Source: Aspidiotus rigidus (Eukaryota; Arthropoda; Insecta; Hemiptera; Diaspididae). From it: DNA of 64,000 nt. The position numbers and the translations under genes were made by a program. The stretch covers positions 2,170,001-2,234,000 of the forward strand of contig JAVHKY010000035.1 of the NCBI GenBank assembly GCA_035079385.1, written 5' to 3'. Within the stretch, counting starts at the first letter, position 1. Each line of letters begins with the position of its first letter. Below are positions 48,868 to 61,249 of this stretch, in pieces. Under the pieces are notes generated by a model, which worked only from the letters and a program-made list of their open reading frames with translations, was not told the DNA's origin and searched no databases.

Positions 48868-49213
48868 CGTACACCCGGGAAAGGGACAAGAAATTTCACA
48901 ATTAATTAGACGTGGATTACACATAGAAGAAATAAGAGAAAAACGATACCTAGCAGTAGCTGTGACGTCAAAAGCTTCGTGAAGAATTAATTTGATTTAG
49001 GATCATAATAGCGACTTAAACTAATAAAATAAAAATTTCGTACGCCTAATTTTATGTACAGAAAAATAACAGTTCGTATCTTCACGCTCTGCTCTTCACA
49101 AGAAAGGTTCAAAATTTTGGGTGTAAAGTCAGTTTAATAAGGTACGGGTGGTGCATATAGGATTGGTGGGGAAAATACAAAGCGTGAAGATCGTAACTGG
49201 TGGGGTTGAATAT

Positions 49214-52200
49214 TTAAACGCGGTACGAAAAGTGACGGTAGGTGGTACCGTGAGGTAATCTACCGGAACTGGTGGAGGAGTACGACGAGTGGTAAGAGCC
49301 GGGACCGTCTCCGGACGTACGACTGGTACGCTCGGTGGAGTAGTTGTAACCGCCGGGACCACCGCCGGATGACCTGTTGACGCGTTCGCTACTGCTAGAA
49401 TAGGACCGACTTGGAACCGAGGAACCAGGATTAGTTTTGCTAGTTTCGGAGGATGAAGTGTACGAGTACGAGTACTGCTGTTCGGCCCGACGTGGCCCTG
49501 CTGAGTCTGTGACCATATAATGCCTCGGTTGCCTCGGTGTCTATAAAACATTAATACACCATACAGTCATAACTAAACAACTAGAGTAGCTATTAATCGG
49601 GTATAATAATAGCAAAAAAACTTTCTACTGAAAACTTGTGACGTCACAACTACATGAAATGTTTAGGGACGGCTGAAAAAGTACGAGTTTTACTCGTCAT
49701 CTGCATGCAAACGAGCGCTAAAGTTCGAGAATATTTCAGCCATCCGCGTTACTGCGTATCTATGGTAAAAAATAAAAATGATGATGAACTACCGTGAAGC
49801 ACATGTCAGGACGGACGTAAGCGAAGTAAAAAACTAAATCATGCAAAAAAAGTCTATATTTCGCTGTCAAATTTTTACACTGACTATATGTGGTATAGGT
49901 GGAAACATCGAAAAAGATGTATCTTCAACTGAATAAAGAAAAAAAAAAAAATGAAACTATTACGTAAATTTAGATAAAAATAGTTCAATCGGATTAAAGA
50001 GAAAAGAAAATTGTTGTTCATACTCGTACACGACGATACTTAATAATAGTGATACGTTGGCACTGAGTTGAAGAGGATTCGACGATGAGTCCTAGCGGGT
50101 ACGTGTCTGCTCCTAGATTTTTCTTGGACTCCAAAAATCGTGAACGGAAGCGGGACCTGACTGGGTCTGGGAACGGTGGGTACTTTATGCCACGGAGCTT
50201 CGCGCCTCTGCAAGAGGAAAATAATAAGCTTCATTTTAACGGCGAATAGCAGAGGCGCAAAATGACAAACGAGTTATTTTTTTTCCTTCCCCCGCGGTAA
50301 AAATTGGAGAACAATCGCAACCTCGCGACTCAACATGTGCTTGTGTAGCGATCTTAAAATAAATATGAAAAAATTAGAAGGAAGATAAAAAGAAAAATGA
50401 AAAAGTAGACAACTTATAACTTGAAAAATTTGGCGTCGAACCACATAACATGCGTTTTATTATTAAGTTCTGAGCCATTGCTATAGAATGCGCAAGCCAA
50501 TTAATGATAATAACGATGAATTCCGTTCATTATAATTCATTCTCGAAGGCTAACGATGAACCTTTGCACATTTTCGGTAAAGGTTATTGCTCAAGGCAAG
50601 TTAGATTCGTTCTATACATCTACGAAAACTACGTTAATTTAATTAGACGAAAGAGTAAGATTAGAATAATTATAATCCATAACCGAGGCAGATTAATTGT
50701 CTCGTACACAGAGGTACCCTCTTGAGGATACTTTCAATCCACCTTCACGCTAGAGTCTTCCTATAGTCGAACTTTAGGAAGTCTCTCCCTTTGGTACTCA
50801 GTCATGAATAAAAATTGTCATCTATATTCAGTATGATTGCATGCATGATGTCATGTAGGTACGTCTCATAGTTATTAGGTAGTTCTAGTGGACAGCACCA
50901 TTATCATATGTGTCTCTAGGTCTCTAAGGATGAATGGGATTTTCAAATAGGTACAGTACCGGTATACCAACTTACTGAAGCTTTTGCTGAGGACGTCGCT
51001 GACGCATACGAATTGCTGTATTTATAATCCTACAGCAGTAAAGAAATAGAATTAATAATATCTGGTTCAAGTTCCCAGCATAAAGAACAGTCATGCAGTG
51101 TAAATGTTTGAGAAACTCATACGATTTAACATTCGCTCGAACGCGTATATGTAGCATCCCTTGGTTGTTAATCAGTTAGAGGTTTAGATGTTGGATTGTA
51201 TTTCCATGAATTCTTCATTGTGTAAGTCTTGCATCACATGATTGTAGAAGTTGGAATGAAAAATTTACCTAATTATATGTGCCCAGAATATGTTACATCA
51301 ATCACTCACAGAACTCATAAAGTTCTTTTAAGAACTTGCCTGAGTTATACATAATTTTCAATTTCTATCCCTAAAATTAATTGTATTAAAAAGAAGTATC
51401 ACATGCAAGGGCGTTTGTAAAAGGGAAATTAGGAGCCTCAAAAAGGTTCTCAGTCAGTTGGCCAATGAAAAAAGATTCGGTAAAATTGATCATCCCCCTT
51501 CTTCTCACAGGTCTCAGAGCGTCCTTGTACATATTCACATTTGATATGTACCACGCCCTCTTTCACTGTTTCCTCCGACCCTACAGTCTTATCATGAGAT
51601 GTGTTCGAGCTTTTTGGAATAGTTTTGCATAGAGAGACCTGGTCGTGGGACTCTTCGGGAAAATGGAAGCAGTACAGTGAGAAAGTACTACATAGGAAAG
51701 TACACAAAGGAGGTGATGGAGGCGTTCAGTGATGATGAGGTGACTGCGGGCGTCCGTAACAACCCACCCATGATGAAGAGAAGGAACAACCAGACGGAGG
51801 AAGAGGTCAAGGGAAGCTGGAGCCGAGTGCACAAACTCAGTTGCGAACAGTGCGAAGGCCTCTACATTGGTGAGACTGGGACAAAGTTCGATATCAGGAG
51901 AAAGGAATACGAGACATGAAGAGAGGAAGAAGAGGACAAGGGAAGACGCAATACCTACGCGCGGCAGTAATATTCGAGGGGAGAGGGGGGGGGCGTTGTT
52001 GGTAAATGAAAAACTCAAGCGAAGAATTTGTCTTTGTCGCGGAAGATTGATCGCCCTTGTAGCTCAGCAGTTAAAGCAGTAAAAGCGAAAGGATCCCAAC
52101 GAGGTGGTCAAATTGTTCGCTCGAGTTTTTCATTTACCAATAACCTCCCCCCCTCCTCGAAATTTACAAGTTACTGTTTGGAAAACACTGCAATAAAGAA

Positions 52201-55200
52201 CAGCACAATTCGCGAATAAAATCAAAGAAAGCGCTCTCCATGTTTTCCGTGACGGTCATTGGCAGAAGCTTGACGAAAAGGTGATGATCTTGAAAAATTC
52301 ATCGAAGACATTTGAAAATATATTCACTCAACAAAAAATTAAGAGGGCTGCAATTTTTGTTCCAGGCATTTTTCACAATAAATAATATTCGAGAAGGTAC
52401 AGTCGATTTTATCAATTTCCTGTATCAAGTAAAAAACGCTATTATCACTTTCTCAACACCAGCAGCAGCGCTCCTACAGATCATCTTACATGCGAATAGT
52501 GAAGGAATATTCAAAGTCATAAACAGAGAAGAGAACACTGGGAACAGATGGAGATTGAAAGGGCGAAGAGGATCTGACAGCCAATAAAAAGGTAGTGTAT
52601 GGGCAAAGGAACCAATCACGACACATTGTTCTTGTAATGTTTACGGCCCTTTTCTCCAGTAACGATTCACTCCCGAAAGTATTTTTGTAAGCTAACTAAT
52701 AAAGTGGAATAGTAGTTTATGAATGAATGGGAAATTATATACTCAAATTTTAGTTATTACCATGCTCTTATCTTTTCCAGATCTTCCCTTCTCTACGGTT
52801 TAGCCTCATCTAAATCGTAACCCCTTCTATGATATCGCGACTACTCGAGTTATTTTAGTACAAAGATACCATGCCAGAAACACCTCGTCAAATCTTCTTC
52901 TCATTCAGTTTTTTTCTGTGGCGTAGTTTGAAAGGTCTCGACAGGGGAAGGGGACAAATATTTTCACTAAGAAAAGGGGAGATGAGTCTTGATTTTCTTC
53001 AACTCTTGTGGACAAGAATTGAATATTTTGCGCAACCAGAGATTCTTTAACTTGTATTGAGAAAGCAAAGGGTGAGAGTGAGAAAAATCTTCTAAATTTT
53101 CTCTCGTCTACTCTTTGTTTAAATCTGAATAAGGTATCATTCATGTTGCAAACGTGTTTGCCTGATTTTTATCGTATTGGTGCTTGCTTTACAATGATCT
53201 TATGGCAAGTGCTAAGATCGCATATGCGATTCCCCCGCTGTAAGACCAATATAAACCACTTACCATTACGATAAGAATCAGGCAAACGAGTACTCAATGT
53301 GATATAGGGAAAAGCCTTATAATCCGTGAATGAAAACAATCCATTCATTCTCATACTTTATTTTGTAAAGTTGGGGACTGTATCGCCAGCCCTCCGTATC
53401 AATTGATGGAAATTAAGAATTTACAACATGCGAGTAGGGTTTGATTTTCGTGCATAATAATTCTCAAGTTTAAATGGGGAAACATTCCAATAGAAAAATC
53501 GACGATCCAAGAAAAAGACTTACTGATGAACTCGAATAGGATGAAGAATAAGACGACGAGTAAGAATTGCTGTACTCACGATCCTGTATAGCAAAGAAGA
53601 ACGATCAATTTTTCGAATGATATAAATAATATAAAGAAGACTAGATTTTTGAATTATTAGAGAATGGATAGCGCGAAGAGTCTTCTTTAATTTTCCTCGT
53701 ATTGATGTTTAACATTGAGAAAGACTTTCGTGATGTCATCAATAACGAAATAATTTTCTCATTGTGTAGAGAAAGGTATGAACAAAAACAGAAGCGTTAG
53801 AGGAAAGAAAAATCGTAGATGTGAAGCTCGCAAATTTGGCAGGGCATTAAGCTGAATACAAGGAGGTAATGATGAGTCAGAAATTAGCACCAGTATTCGT
53901 GAATAAGTCTTTTGCCAAATACTGGACCGGCTCGTTAAGTGCTAGAAAATATTGACAACGACTTTTATTTAGATTGTGCTGGGTAAACTGCACACTTAGG
54001 ACGAGTGAAAGAAACCATCTCGACTAGGGTATAATTTTGAATCTTCATTTGTCACGAGTGGCTGTCTTGAAATCGATGCAAGACCGTAAAACCAGTAAAG
54101 ATAGGTCAAAAAAAATGTTGGAATTATTTTTATTTTATTTTTATTTTTTTTCAACAAAATAATAGCTTGTTTATTTTAGCTATTCTAAAGTTCAGAATGG
54201 ATCAGAGCCTTCGTCCCCGAAGAACCATATTTCACCTTCTCTTTCTTGACAGCTAAATAATTGTCGAAATTTTTCGCCCCTCTCTCTTGCGTACCTTGGA
54301 TATTGGAATTTATCCTAGTCCTTAAAGCAAATTAGAGCATTTTCGACAAATTTTATAATTTTGTTCAGTGGTGCGGTGACCCCTTTTAGTCTCTGAGGAA
54401 ACCCCCTAAAATCTTAAAAATCAAATTCTTGAACCCACCCAAAAAAATTTCACAAACAAAAAAAAAAGAGGGAAAAAGAGGAAAAAACGCCTTTTCCAAA
54501 ATTGAGTTAAGGATTTGTCCTCAAGAAACCCTTTCCACCGCACCACTGATTTTACTGCCCTTACATTCTGCAACAGCGCCCATGAAAACAATTTTTAATT
54601 CTTTTTGGGGGTGGTATCCGGACAATTTTGCCGCCTCTCTCATAAGGTTGACCTATTTGGGGAACTAAACAAATTTCAACGTGAAGGAGGTGCGATGTTA
54701 TACAAACTTGACATTATTATTAGGAGTACTCGAAAAAATTTCGATTGTAGGCCAGACAGAAAAGATGACCAAACTATATGAGGGTCCCAAGTTATTACGA
54801 AGGAATAAGAGGACTTTCGACTCAAGGATGGAAGGAGGTGTTGGCTGTTCACCATTTGAATTAGTCGCACCTGACGCGATGACTTTTTCTAACAATATAG
54901 ACATCATCTCAGGGCACTTACTTGAAGGATTCCTTAGAATAATACTTAATAAAAATAAATAAGACGAATATTGACGAATAAGAAATATTTTTAAGCATTC
55001 ATTCTCGTCTTTATTTTCCGGTCCAATTTTAGAATGTGCAATTTACTTCCCCCTTTCGCCCTATTATTCTCAATTCACTTTATCCCAAAACTGTGAAGAT
55101 AAGAAACCAATTAGTTTCCAGGAGTCTCTTGAGTTCCTATATTTTCGAGATCTGTAGTGTACACGTAACTGTTCTAACTGAAAATCAACTTCCGCTCAAC

Positions 55201-58200
55201 AGCAGATGTACAGGTCGCATCCAGTTTGTAATGTCAAGTGGGCGAAAAAAAAATCATCGCATTCTTTTTTTTCGTCCCGTTTCATGACGATTTTCTCAAG
55301 GTCAGTTGTAACGGAAACATAGTGCTGATGAGTTGACAAAGCTCGTGAAATCTCTCATGTTTACTCGACGTGCTAACGCCTTTTTAGATCTCATATTGCT
55401 CAACATCTGTACACGTGTTGCCGTTTAAATTTCAAAACAAAGACTAATTTCGAGGTTACTTTGAATTCTCACGAAAAAAGGTCGATAAAATCGCTTCTGA
55501 ATAAGCGTGTGAAACGGAGTTACCTATCTAATGAGCTGAAAAGTTGATTTTTCTTAGTAAAAAAAATTACAATTTTATTGAAGACTCCATTAGATCCCCT
55601 GTAGGTGATGTTGATTTTTTTTTTGTTAAAAAGTGACTTTCTTTGCTCAGAGAAGTCGATTTCAAAGGTCTTGGAGGCTCAAGTCTTTTTATGAGGGATT
55701 TTTGTAGATTAAAAACTTCAACACATTTTTTTAGACGATACTTAAAAAGTTTATGAAAATTCAAAACACAGAATTTTGTTACTTCTCATGAGAGCGCCAA
55801 TAAACTTCAAGAAGAGTTGAACGAATTTATAAAGCATAAGTCTTCGTAAAATTATTGATTAAGGGCCAGTAAAACGTTTGGGGAATGCCAGGTGTGTCGT
55901 AATCCCCTTGGTCCAATGAAGAAACTCCTCTCAAACTTTAATTTTATATACCTAAAAAAAAGGGGGGTAAATGTATATTCCCCCTTCTAGAACTACGAAG
56001 AATCGTCACCCCTAACTGCGCCCCTTTCTCGGTTTCACTTTTCATGAGTTTCTCTGGCCGTCAATCAATGATTTTACGCAAAAGTCCGAAATAATCAAGG
56101 TCAAATTGCTTGCTGGTTATATTGTGTGGATTTCCGCTAGGCTGGGTAATTCGGAGATCAAACCTCTCACATCCATTGTTTCCTCCTCTCACCCCAACCC
56201 ACTATTCAAGGGTTCGTGAAACCTTTGAATTTCCGAATTCAGTCCATTCCATCTTTGTATTATTTCTAGTACTACTGTTTTAAAGGTACAATACTAATAA
56301 AGAAGTTGGAGAACGTCTCATGTTTGCTTTTCATAGACCTCACCGCCATCCCTCATCCAGGGTCTCCTTCAAAATGTCAAATATTTATTGATCCAAAAAA
56401 ATGTTGTACTATTCATGTTTTGACTTCACCACATCTCCTACCTCTCGTAAGTTTTCTTCTATCAGTGCGCCATATATCAACAATTTCGATGTGTACATCT
56501 CTCGTTTAAACTGAAGTGACAGAAATTAAGATGCCAGGATCACCTGTCCCGATTATAAACGTTGATGTCATGGATAGTTAGTAATCGAATTTAAACCTGA
56601 ACCCTAACAATAACAAGTTTTTTCAATGTTATCAAATTTCCAGCGCAGACATTCATACATACAATAAAAGAATTTTTGGCTCTAGTGATAGACAAGCCCA
56701 CGACTCCACTTTTCATGATGCGTGGGATGATGTTTATTACCCGACTACGTGGAAATTCTATGGTGACATTTTGACTAGATAAACTCTGACGTGAAGGGTG
56801 TAAAAATCACGTTAATACGAACAAACATCGAAGTCTAAGAGACTGTCAGGAAGGGTCTCAGAGGAATATTTTATTCTTGATATTAAATTTGGAATAGGGA
56901 ATTTAGGCAGATATTTTATATCACTAAGTTAAGTTTGGCTCAAATGTGTCTTCGAAGCTCATTGGCGTAGCCGGGAGAGGAGACGAGGACGAAGAATCCC
57001 CCCTTGAGGATCAGAATTTACCTGCCTCAAGATCGTGGTCGTCCAACCCCGCTATTCCCTCCCTAAATATATTTCTGGCTACGTCATTGTTGAAGCTGCT
57101 TCCATGTGTTCACCAGTTACAGAAAAGAAGATTAATTTTGTCTGGTCACGATTCGACAATCCGATCTCAACACTGCACTACTCTCAATATATAACACAAA
57201 GATTTTTCTAATCGTATTTCATCTCTTTCTGATTTCCTTGGGATTGTATGGGTGTTCAAAATAACTTTATTTTGGGACTTGTCAAAGTGAAGTAGCATTG
57301 CGGTCATTAACCTTGATGATCATGAGTATACGTATCTCATGACTATCTTAAAAAATTTCCAAAACTAGCGACTTTATCGACAAAATGATGGATACGAAAT
57401 TGATAGAGTCTAAAAATATCTTTCCGAATAAAAATTTGTTTTTTTCTTAACCCCGTGTATTTGTAGAGGGCGACTCTTTCGTCACTACACACTTAATGTA
57501 ACTTCATTTACCCTCGATGAATCACCCCAGAGATTAAAAGATTAATGGTGCATGGTGTAAACAGCATTATTATTTTTCAACTTGTATTTTTCTTTCAATC
57601 CACCCACACATCGAACTCACGCGGGCGTCATTCCAAATTTTAGCTTTCGTTTTCGTAACGCGAAGTAAGTTACCTTCGAGTTGAAAAATTATACTCATAT
57701 TTTATTTTATTCGTATTAAATTTCATCATTCGAGAAACATCATCTTAAACCGCCCTCAGTTTACTACGTATTATAAATGAAAAAGCTTTACAGTCTTATC
57801 TCCTAGAGGAAAATAAGATCTACCCCCAAACTTTGTTTCAGTGCGATATCTATTCTAAAGCCTGATATTTGCGTTTGAAGCTCTTTAGACACCCTTCAGT
57901 CTTCCGAGTCGTCTCCCTAGTCCACGGCTTAAACGCGTATACCAATCGGGCTGCACTAATCTCATAAGAAGTTACGTTTAAATCCTTTTCTTCTTCAATT
58001 TCGAGATCTATTGTCTGACAAAGTATATTCACTGATTACCCAAAGCAAGAAAACTACCGAATTTGCAAATTTAAATGTTCAGGATACTTGTATTTTTCGA
58101 GGACGATATAAAATTTTTTGAGAAGTACTCTGGATAAAATTTTTAGAATTTTTTTTGTCGAATTTCTACGATTATCCCTCCTCTCATCCGACGATACTGA

Positions 58201-58467
58201 AGACAATAATAATAAAATAAAATTCTCATAGGCTTGATAAATTTCACCCTTCATAATCTGGATTATTGCGCATTCCACAGGAAAAATAATAAATAGATCT
58301 AGTTTTTGAAATATAATTAATCGAGTAGGGAAGTAAATTAAGCCAATTTTAAGCCTCGAATAAATTATTAAAAAAGAAATACTTACAGTAACTGAGTACG
58401 AAGTTATAGTGGGTGAGGGGGTGCTGTACGGCCTACGGGTCGTGTAAAAATCGCTGTAGTAAACCAT
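49214..58467 (-). CDS. Ser/Tyr-rich protein with homologous microexons (exon group A)
   Basis: Exons (minus): 58467-58387 (MVYYSDFYTTRRPYSTPSPT...), 53583-53524 (DREYSNSYSSSYSSSYSSSS), 51029-50976 (DYKYSNSYASATSSAKAS), 50207-50040 (RREAPWHKVPTVPRPSQ...) and 49540-49214 (ending GRLPHGTTYRHFSYRV). All junctions are phase 0, and each of the two microexons is a multiple of three. The exon at 50207 has its own stop at 50040, or a weak donor (GTCCCG) after PRPSQ that would join it to the last exon, so alternative C-termini are likely. The product would be small, basic and Ser/Tyr-rich, without signal peptide or membrane helix. This composition resembles small insect muscle proteins such as myofilin, but I cannot confirm that. 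It could be the 5' part of the same gene as group B. Confidence 0.55.
51677..52170 (+). pseudogene. Penelope-type GIY-YIG endonuclease remnant
   Basis: A frame at 51677-51919 ends in HKLSCEQCEGLYIGETGTKF, which matches the start of the GIY-YIG nuclease of Penelope/Neptune elements, with the CxxC pair before YIG. The domain breaks off shortly after. Directly downstream lies the hairpin at 51973-52162. No reverse transcriptase was found next to it. Confidence 0.6.
51973..52162. repeat. inverted repeat (hairpin) at the end of a Penelope remnant
   Basis: The left arm 51973-52031 and right arm 52109-52162 are near-perfect reverse complements; both contain TTGGTAAATGAAAAACTC and a G- or C-run. The interior of about 75 bases contains CCTTGTAGCTCAGCAGTT, which resembles a tRNA/RNA polymerase III A box. 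A B box is not clear. Confidence 0.7.
52170..53520. other. intron sequence, no feature recognised
   Basis: Lies between the two homologous microexons of group A. Short frames only. Confidence 0.4.
54366..54548. mobile_element. hAT-like MITE
   Basis: A 183-bp element with ends CAGTGGTGCGGTG and CACCGCACCACTG, perfect 13-bp inverted repeats. The flanks ATTTTGTT and ATTTTACT agree at 6 of 8 positions, consistent with a worn 8-bp target duplication. Non-coding. It lies in the first intron of group A. Confidence 0.8.
55886..56030. repeat. partial copy of the 41.9-kb MITE family
   Basis: Shares the blocks GTGTCGTAATCCCCTTGGTC, CCAATGAAGAAACTC and TACGAAGAATCGTC with the MITE at 41864-42021, in the same orientation. 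The right terminal repeat is missing. Confidence 0.55.
56031..58386. other. intron of group A, no feature recognised
   Basis: AT-rich. Short frames around 56306-56509 and 57850-58032 carry no motif and lack supporting splice sites. Confidence 0.4.
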
Positions 58468-59761
58468 TTTCAATTATGATTTTTCGATATATAATTAATT
58501 TATTCACGCACTAAAACTGCCACTATCTGCAATTCGCGCCCGAAGAATAGGAGATTCGAATGCGTTCGACGTCGTTCTCACGGCTGAGCGTTTCGAGTGA
58601 AATTTTCGAAATAATAAAGAAGCAGAATTCGCGAGTACGAGTACACACGTCACCCAACTGTGTAGACCATTTTTCGATGTATATGCATATGCTATTCTTG
58701 GATTGTTGATGTGAAGTCTCCTCTACCCTCACACTTTCTATACGTGCGACGTATTGTCGCTCCCTCGATATTCACCGGGGGTTACTCATCATTCGGCCTG
58801 TACTTCACTTACAGGCTTTCGCTTCACTATATTATTATTACATATTATTTGTAAATAACCTATTTTGTGTTTTCATATAATCGCTATGCACGTATATACG
58901 TGTGAGTTGTGTACGAACGAATATGCGAATAAATGCTGACGTACAAGTTGGTTTCATTTCAAAATTTCACCATTGTCTCGCACGTTTTTTTTTTTCGAAA
59001 ACGTTCTACCATATCTACTTTCGTGGGAGTAATAACCGATCGTTCGACGTTTGAGGTCAGGGTTTGTAATGAAAAACATCCCCGCCTGCTCGATATTTTA
59101 TTAAAACGCACGCAAGACAACTATTTCAAATAGATGACCCTCGAGTGCTACTAAGTGCATACGTAGGCGCTAATTCTCATCGTTTCAATCAAAATAGACA
59201 GAAAACAAAAAATATAAATCCTATCTACTCCTCCCATCCACACCCAGCTCTCACCTCTTTTTGCTGAGTATCAATTATGAGGCATGGGGTATACGGTTTC
59301 TGAATATCCGTGAGAGTGACTTAGGAGGAGTACTTCAGAGCCATCATGGTCATCATTATTACTTGTTAGACATCTCTGTGGTCCCAGACTCTGTACATTA
59401 CTCTCCACTAGATCAGAAAATTAGACCAGCTGCTCCAATCCTTGGCTTGATATTTTTTGTAATCAATCCCGTGATAGGCCATCCCATTTTACCCTAGCTG
59501 AACTACCAACTTTTCGAGGTTACATGTGCCTGAGGCTCAAAGAGGATAGAAGCGTCGTTCGATGGATTGTCGACAAGGAATAAACCGTCCAAGGGTTACA
59601 CAATATTAAGCGTAGGCCGAACCCAGTTTTTCAGACGTCAATCCTCCATCAATGTGACTGTCTTTTGTAGACTATGATGTGGGTCTACGGTAACTTTCAC
59701 GTTGCACCAGTTCATCTTGAGCAGTAACGCCACGGTAGTGGATGGTATGAGTAGAATTTGA
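58468..59761. other. upstream of group A and decayed left part of BEL element
   Basis: The promoter and leader of exon group A (leftward) should lie at the left end. From about 59.5 kb the sequence may be decayed BEL/Pao polyprotein upstream of the integrase core, but I could not read reverse transcriptase motifs. Confidence 0.35.
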
Positions 59762-60805
59762 GAGCGCAAATATAATTACGAGCCACGGTCAAGACAGCTT
59801 CAAACTACTGGTGTAGATTATTCTGGACCAATTAAATTGCGGAATAAAATAGGAACACGTTCCGTCATCACAGATGCTTATATCGTTATCTTTGTTTGTT
59901 TTGCAACCAAAGCAGTGCACCTGGAATTGGCTTCTGATCTCACTACGGAGTCATTCATGGGGATGCTCGATAGATTTGTTAGTCGCAGGGGAGTTCCAAA
60001 TCAGGTATGGTCTGACAATGGTAGAACTTTTGTAGGAGCAAAAAATGTACTACATAAGCTGTATAATTTCCTTCGTGAAAATGGTGAAATATTCACGAGG
60101 AAAATCATCGAACAAGGTTGTGACTGGAAGTTTATACCTGCTTGGACACCTCACATCGGTGGTTTGTGGGAGTCTGGGGTCAAGTCGATTAAGCGTCATT
60201 TAAAAAGAACTTTAGGTAGTGTTGTTCTCACTTACGAGCAATACGAAACAACACTCATCATGATTGAAGCTTGTTTAAATTCGCGACCACTAACTATTGA
60301 ATCTTCTGATCCCAATGACCCGAGCGCACTTACCCCAGGACATTTCCTGATTGGCGGGCCAATAACGGCTCTACCAAATCCCAATATTACTCATGTTCCC
60401 GCGAGTAAGATAAAATACTGGGAATCCACGAAACAAAAGACACAGCAATTCTGGAAACGCTGGAGTTATGAATATTTAAATTCACTACAAGAAAAGACGA
60501 AATGGCGCATGAATAAGAGAGAAATTAATGTAGGTGACATAGTGGTTATTAAAAACGATGACTCCCCTCCTACTCATTGGCCGCTAGGAGTTATAACCTC
60601 TCTCCATCCAGGTCAAGATAACATAGTACGAGTAGTCACTCTTCGTACACATACTGCTAAAGGCGTAGAATTTATTAAGAGACACGTGTCACGCTTAATC
60701 TATCTTTCGTTGAATGGTATCTCTGGGTTACTGTGGGATTTGGGAGAGCCGGCGCTTGTGGAGCCCAATATGGGCGTTGGTAATTTGCACGCAGTCATTG
60801 AGTAA
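59762..60805 (+). mobile_element. BEL/Pao LTR retrotransposon integrase fragment
   Basis: A continuous frame of 347 codons (no ATG needed, as it is part of a polyprotein). It contains the DDE integrase core: GVDYSGP (first Asp, codon at 59816), FVCFATKAVHLELASDLTTE, RRGVPNQVWSDNGRTFVGA (second Asp), WKFIPAWTPHIGGLWESGVK (Glu), then the family-typical LNSRPLT, ALTPGHFLIGGP and a C-terminal WRMNKREINVGDIVVIKND..PPTHWPLGVI region. The catalytic triad looks intact and there is no stop, so the insertion is fairly young or under constraint. Gag, protease and reverse transcriptase are absent upstream, and LTRs could not be defined, so it is a truncated copy. Confidence 0.9.
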
Positions 60806-60833
60806 ACTGCAAACACTACAATTTGTACACACA

Positions 60834-61078
60834 TTTTCGGTTGAGTAATCTGCACACAGTGTATTTTGCACACATCAAAATTGATTCGAGTATATTTCAA
60901 GTTTCAAAAAGTTTGGTCGAATAGGAAGCAAATCGGATGTAAAAGCGTCGTACACTCATCTGGAATTCATGATGACTCGTATCTTACTCATACATGTTTT
61001 AACTCGGAAAAGAAATAATATTAATCGTATTTCGATGTGTGCAAAATACACTGTGTGCAGATTATATACGCCCGAAAA
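60834..61078. repeat. inverted repeat with perfect 31-bp core
   Basis: The segment 60846-60876 is the exact reverse complement of 61034-61064. TTTTCGG (60834-60840) and CCGAAAA (61072-61078) extend the arms. The loop is about 157 bp and non-coding. The core includes CTGCACACAGTGTATTTTGC. It starts about 30 bp behind the BEL integrase stop codon. Confidence 0.85.
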
Positions 61079-61249
61079 TATCCAGTGGTCGCCATCCGCC
61101 GCCCTTCCAGAAAATTTTGCTTCCAAGTGAGGTGAGGATTACTCACGAAAGTGAATGAACACCCTCCTATAATCAAGAAATTTGTGCCTTGACACTACGT
61201 ATGTATGAGAGGAGAGGGGGTGCAGAGACAAATAAATAGAGACAATTTT

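Noticed and set aside
52050..52125. Possible tRNA gene inside the 52-kb hairpin
   Set aside because: An A-box-like word exists, but there is no clear B box (GGTTCRANNCC), anticodon stem or acceptor pairing.
55318..55360. CTGATGAG followed by GTGAAA, also hammerhead-like
   Set aside because: The intervening bases do not form a convincing stem II, and no flanking stem I or III was found.
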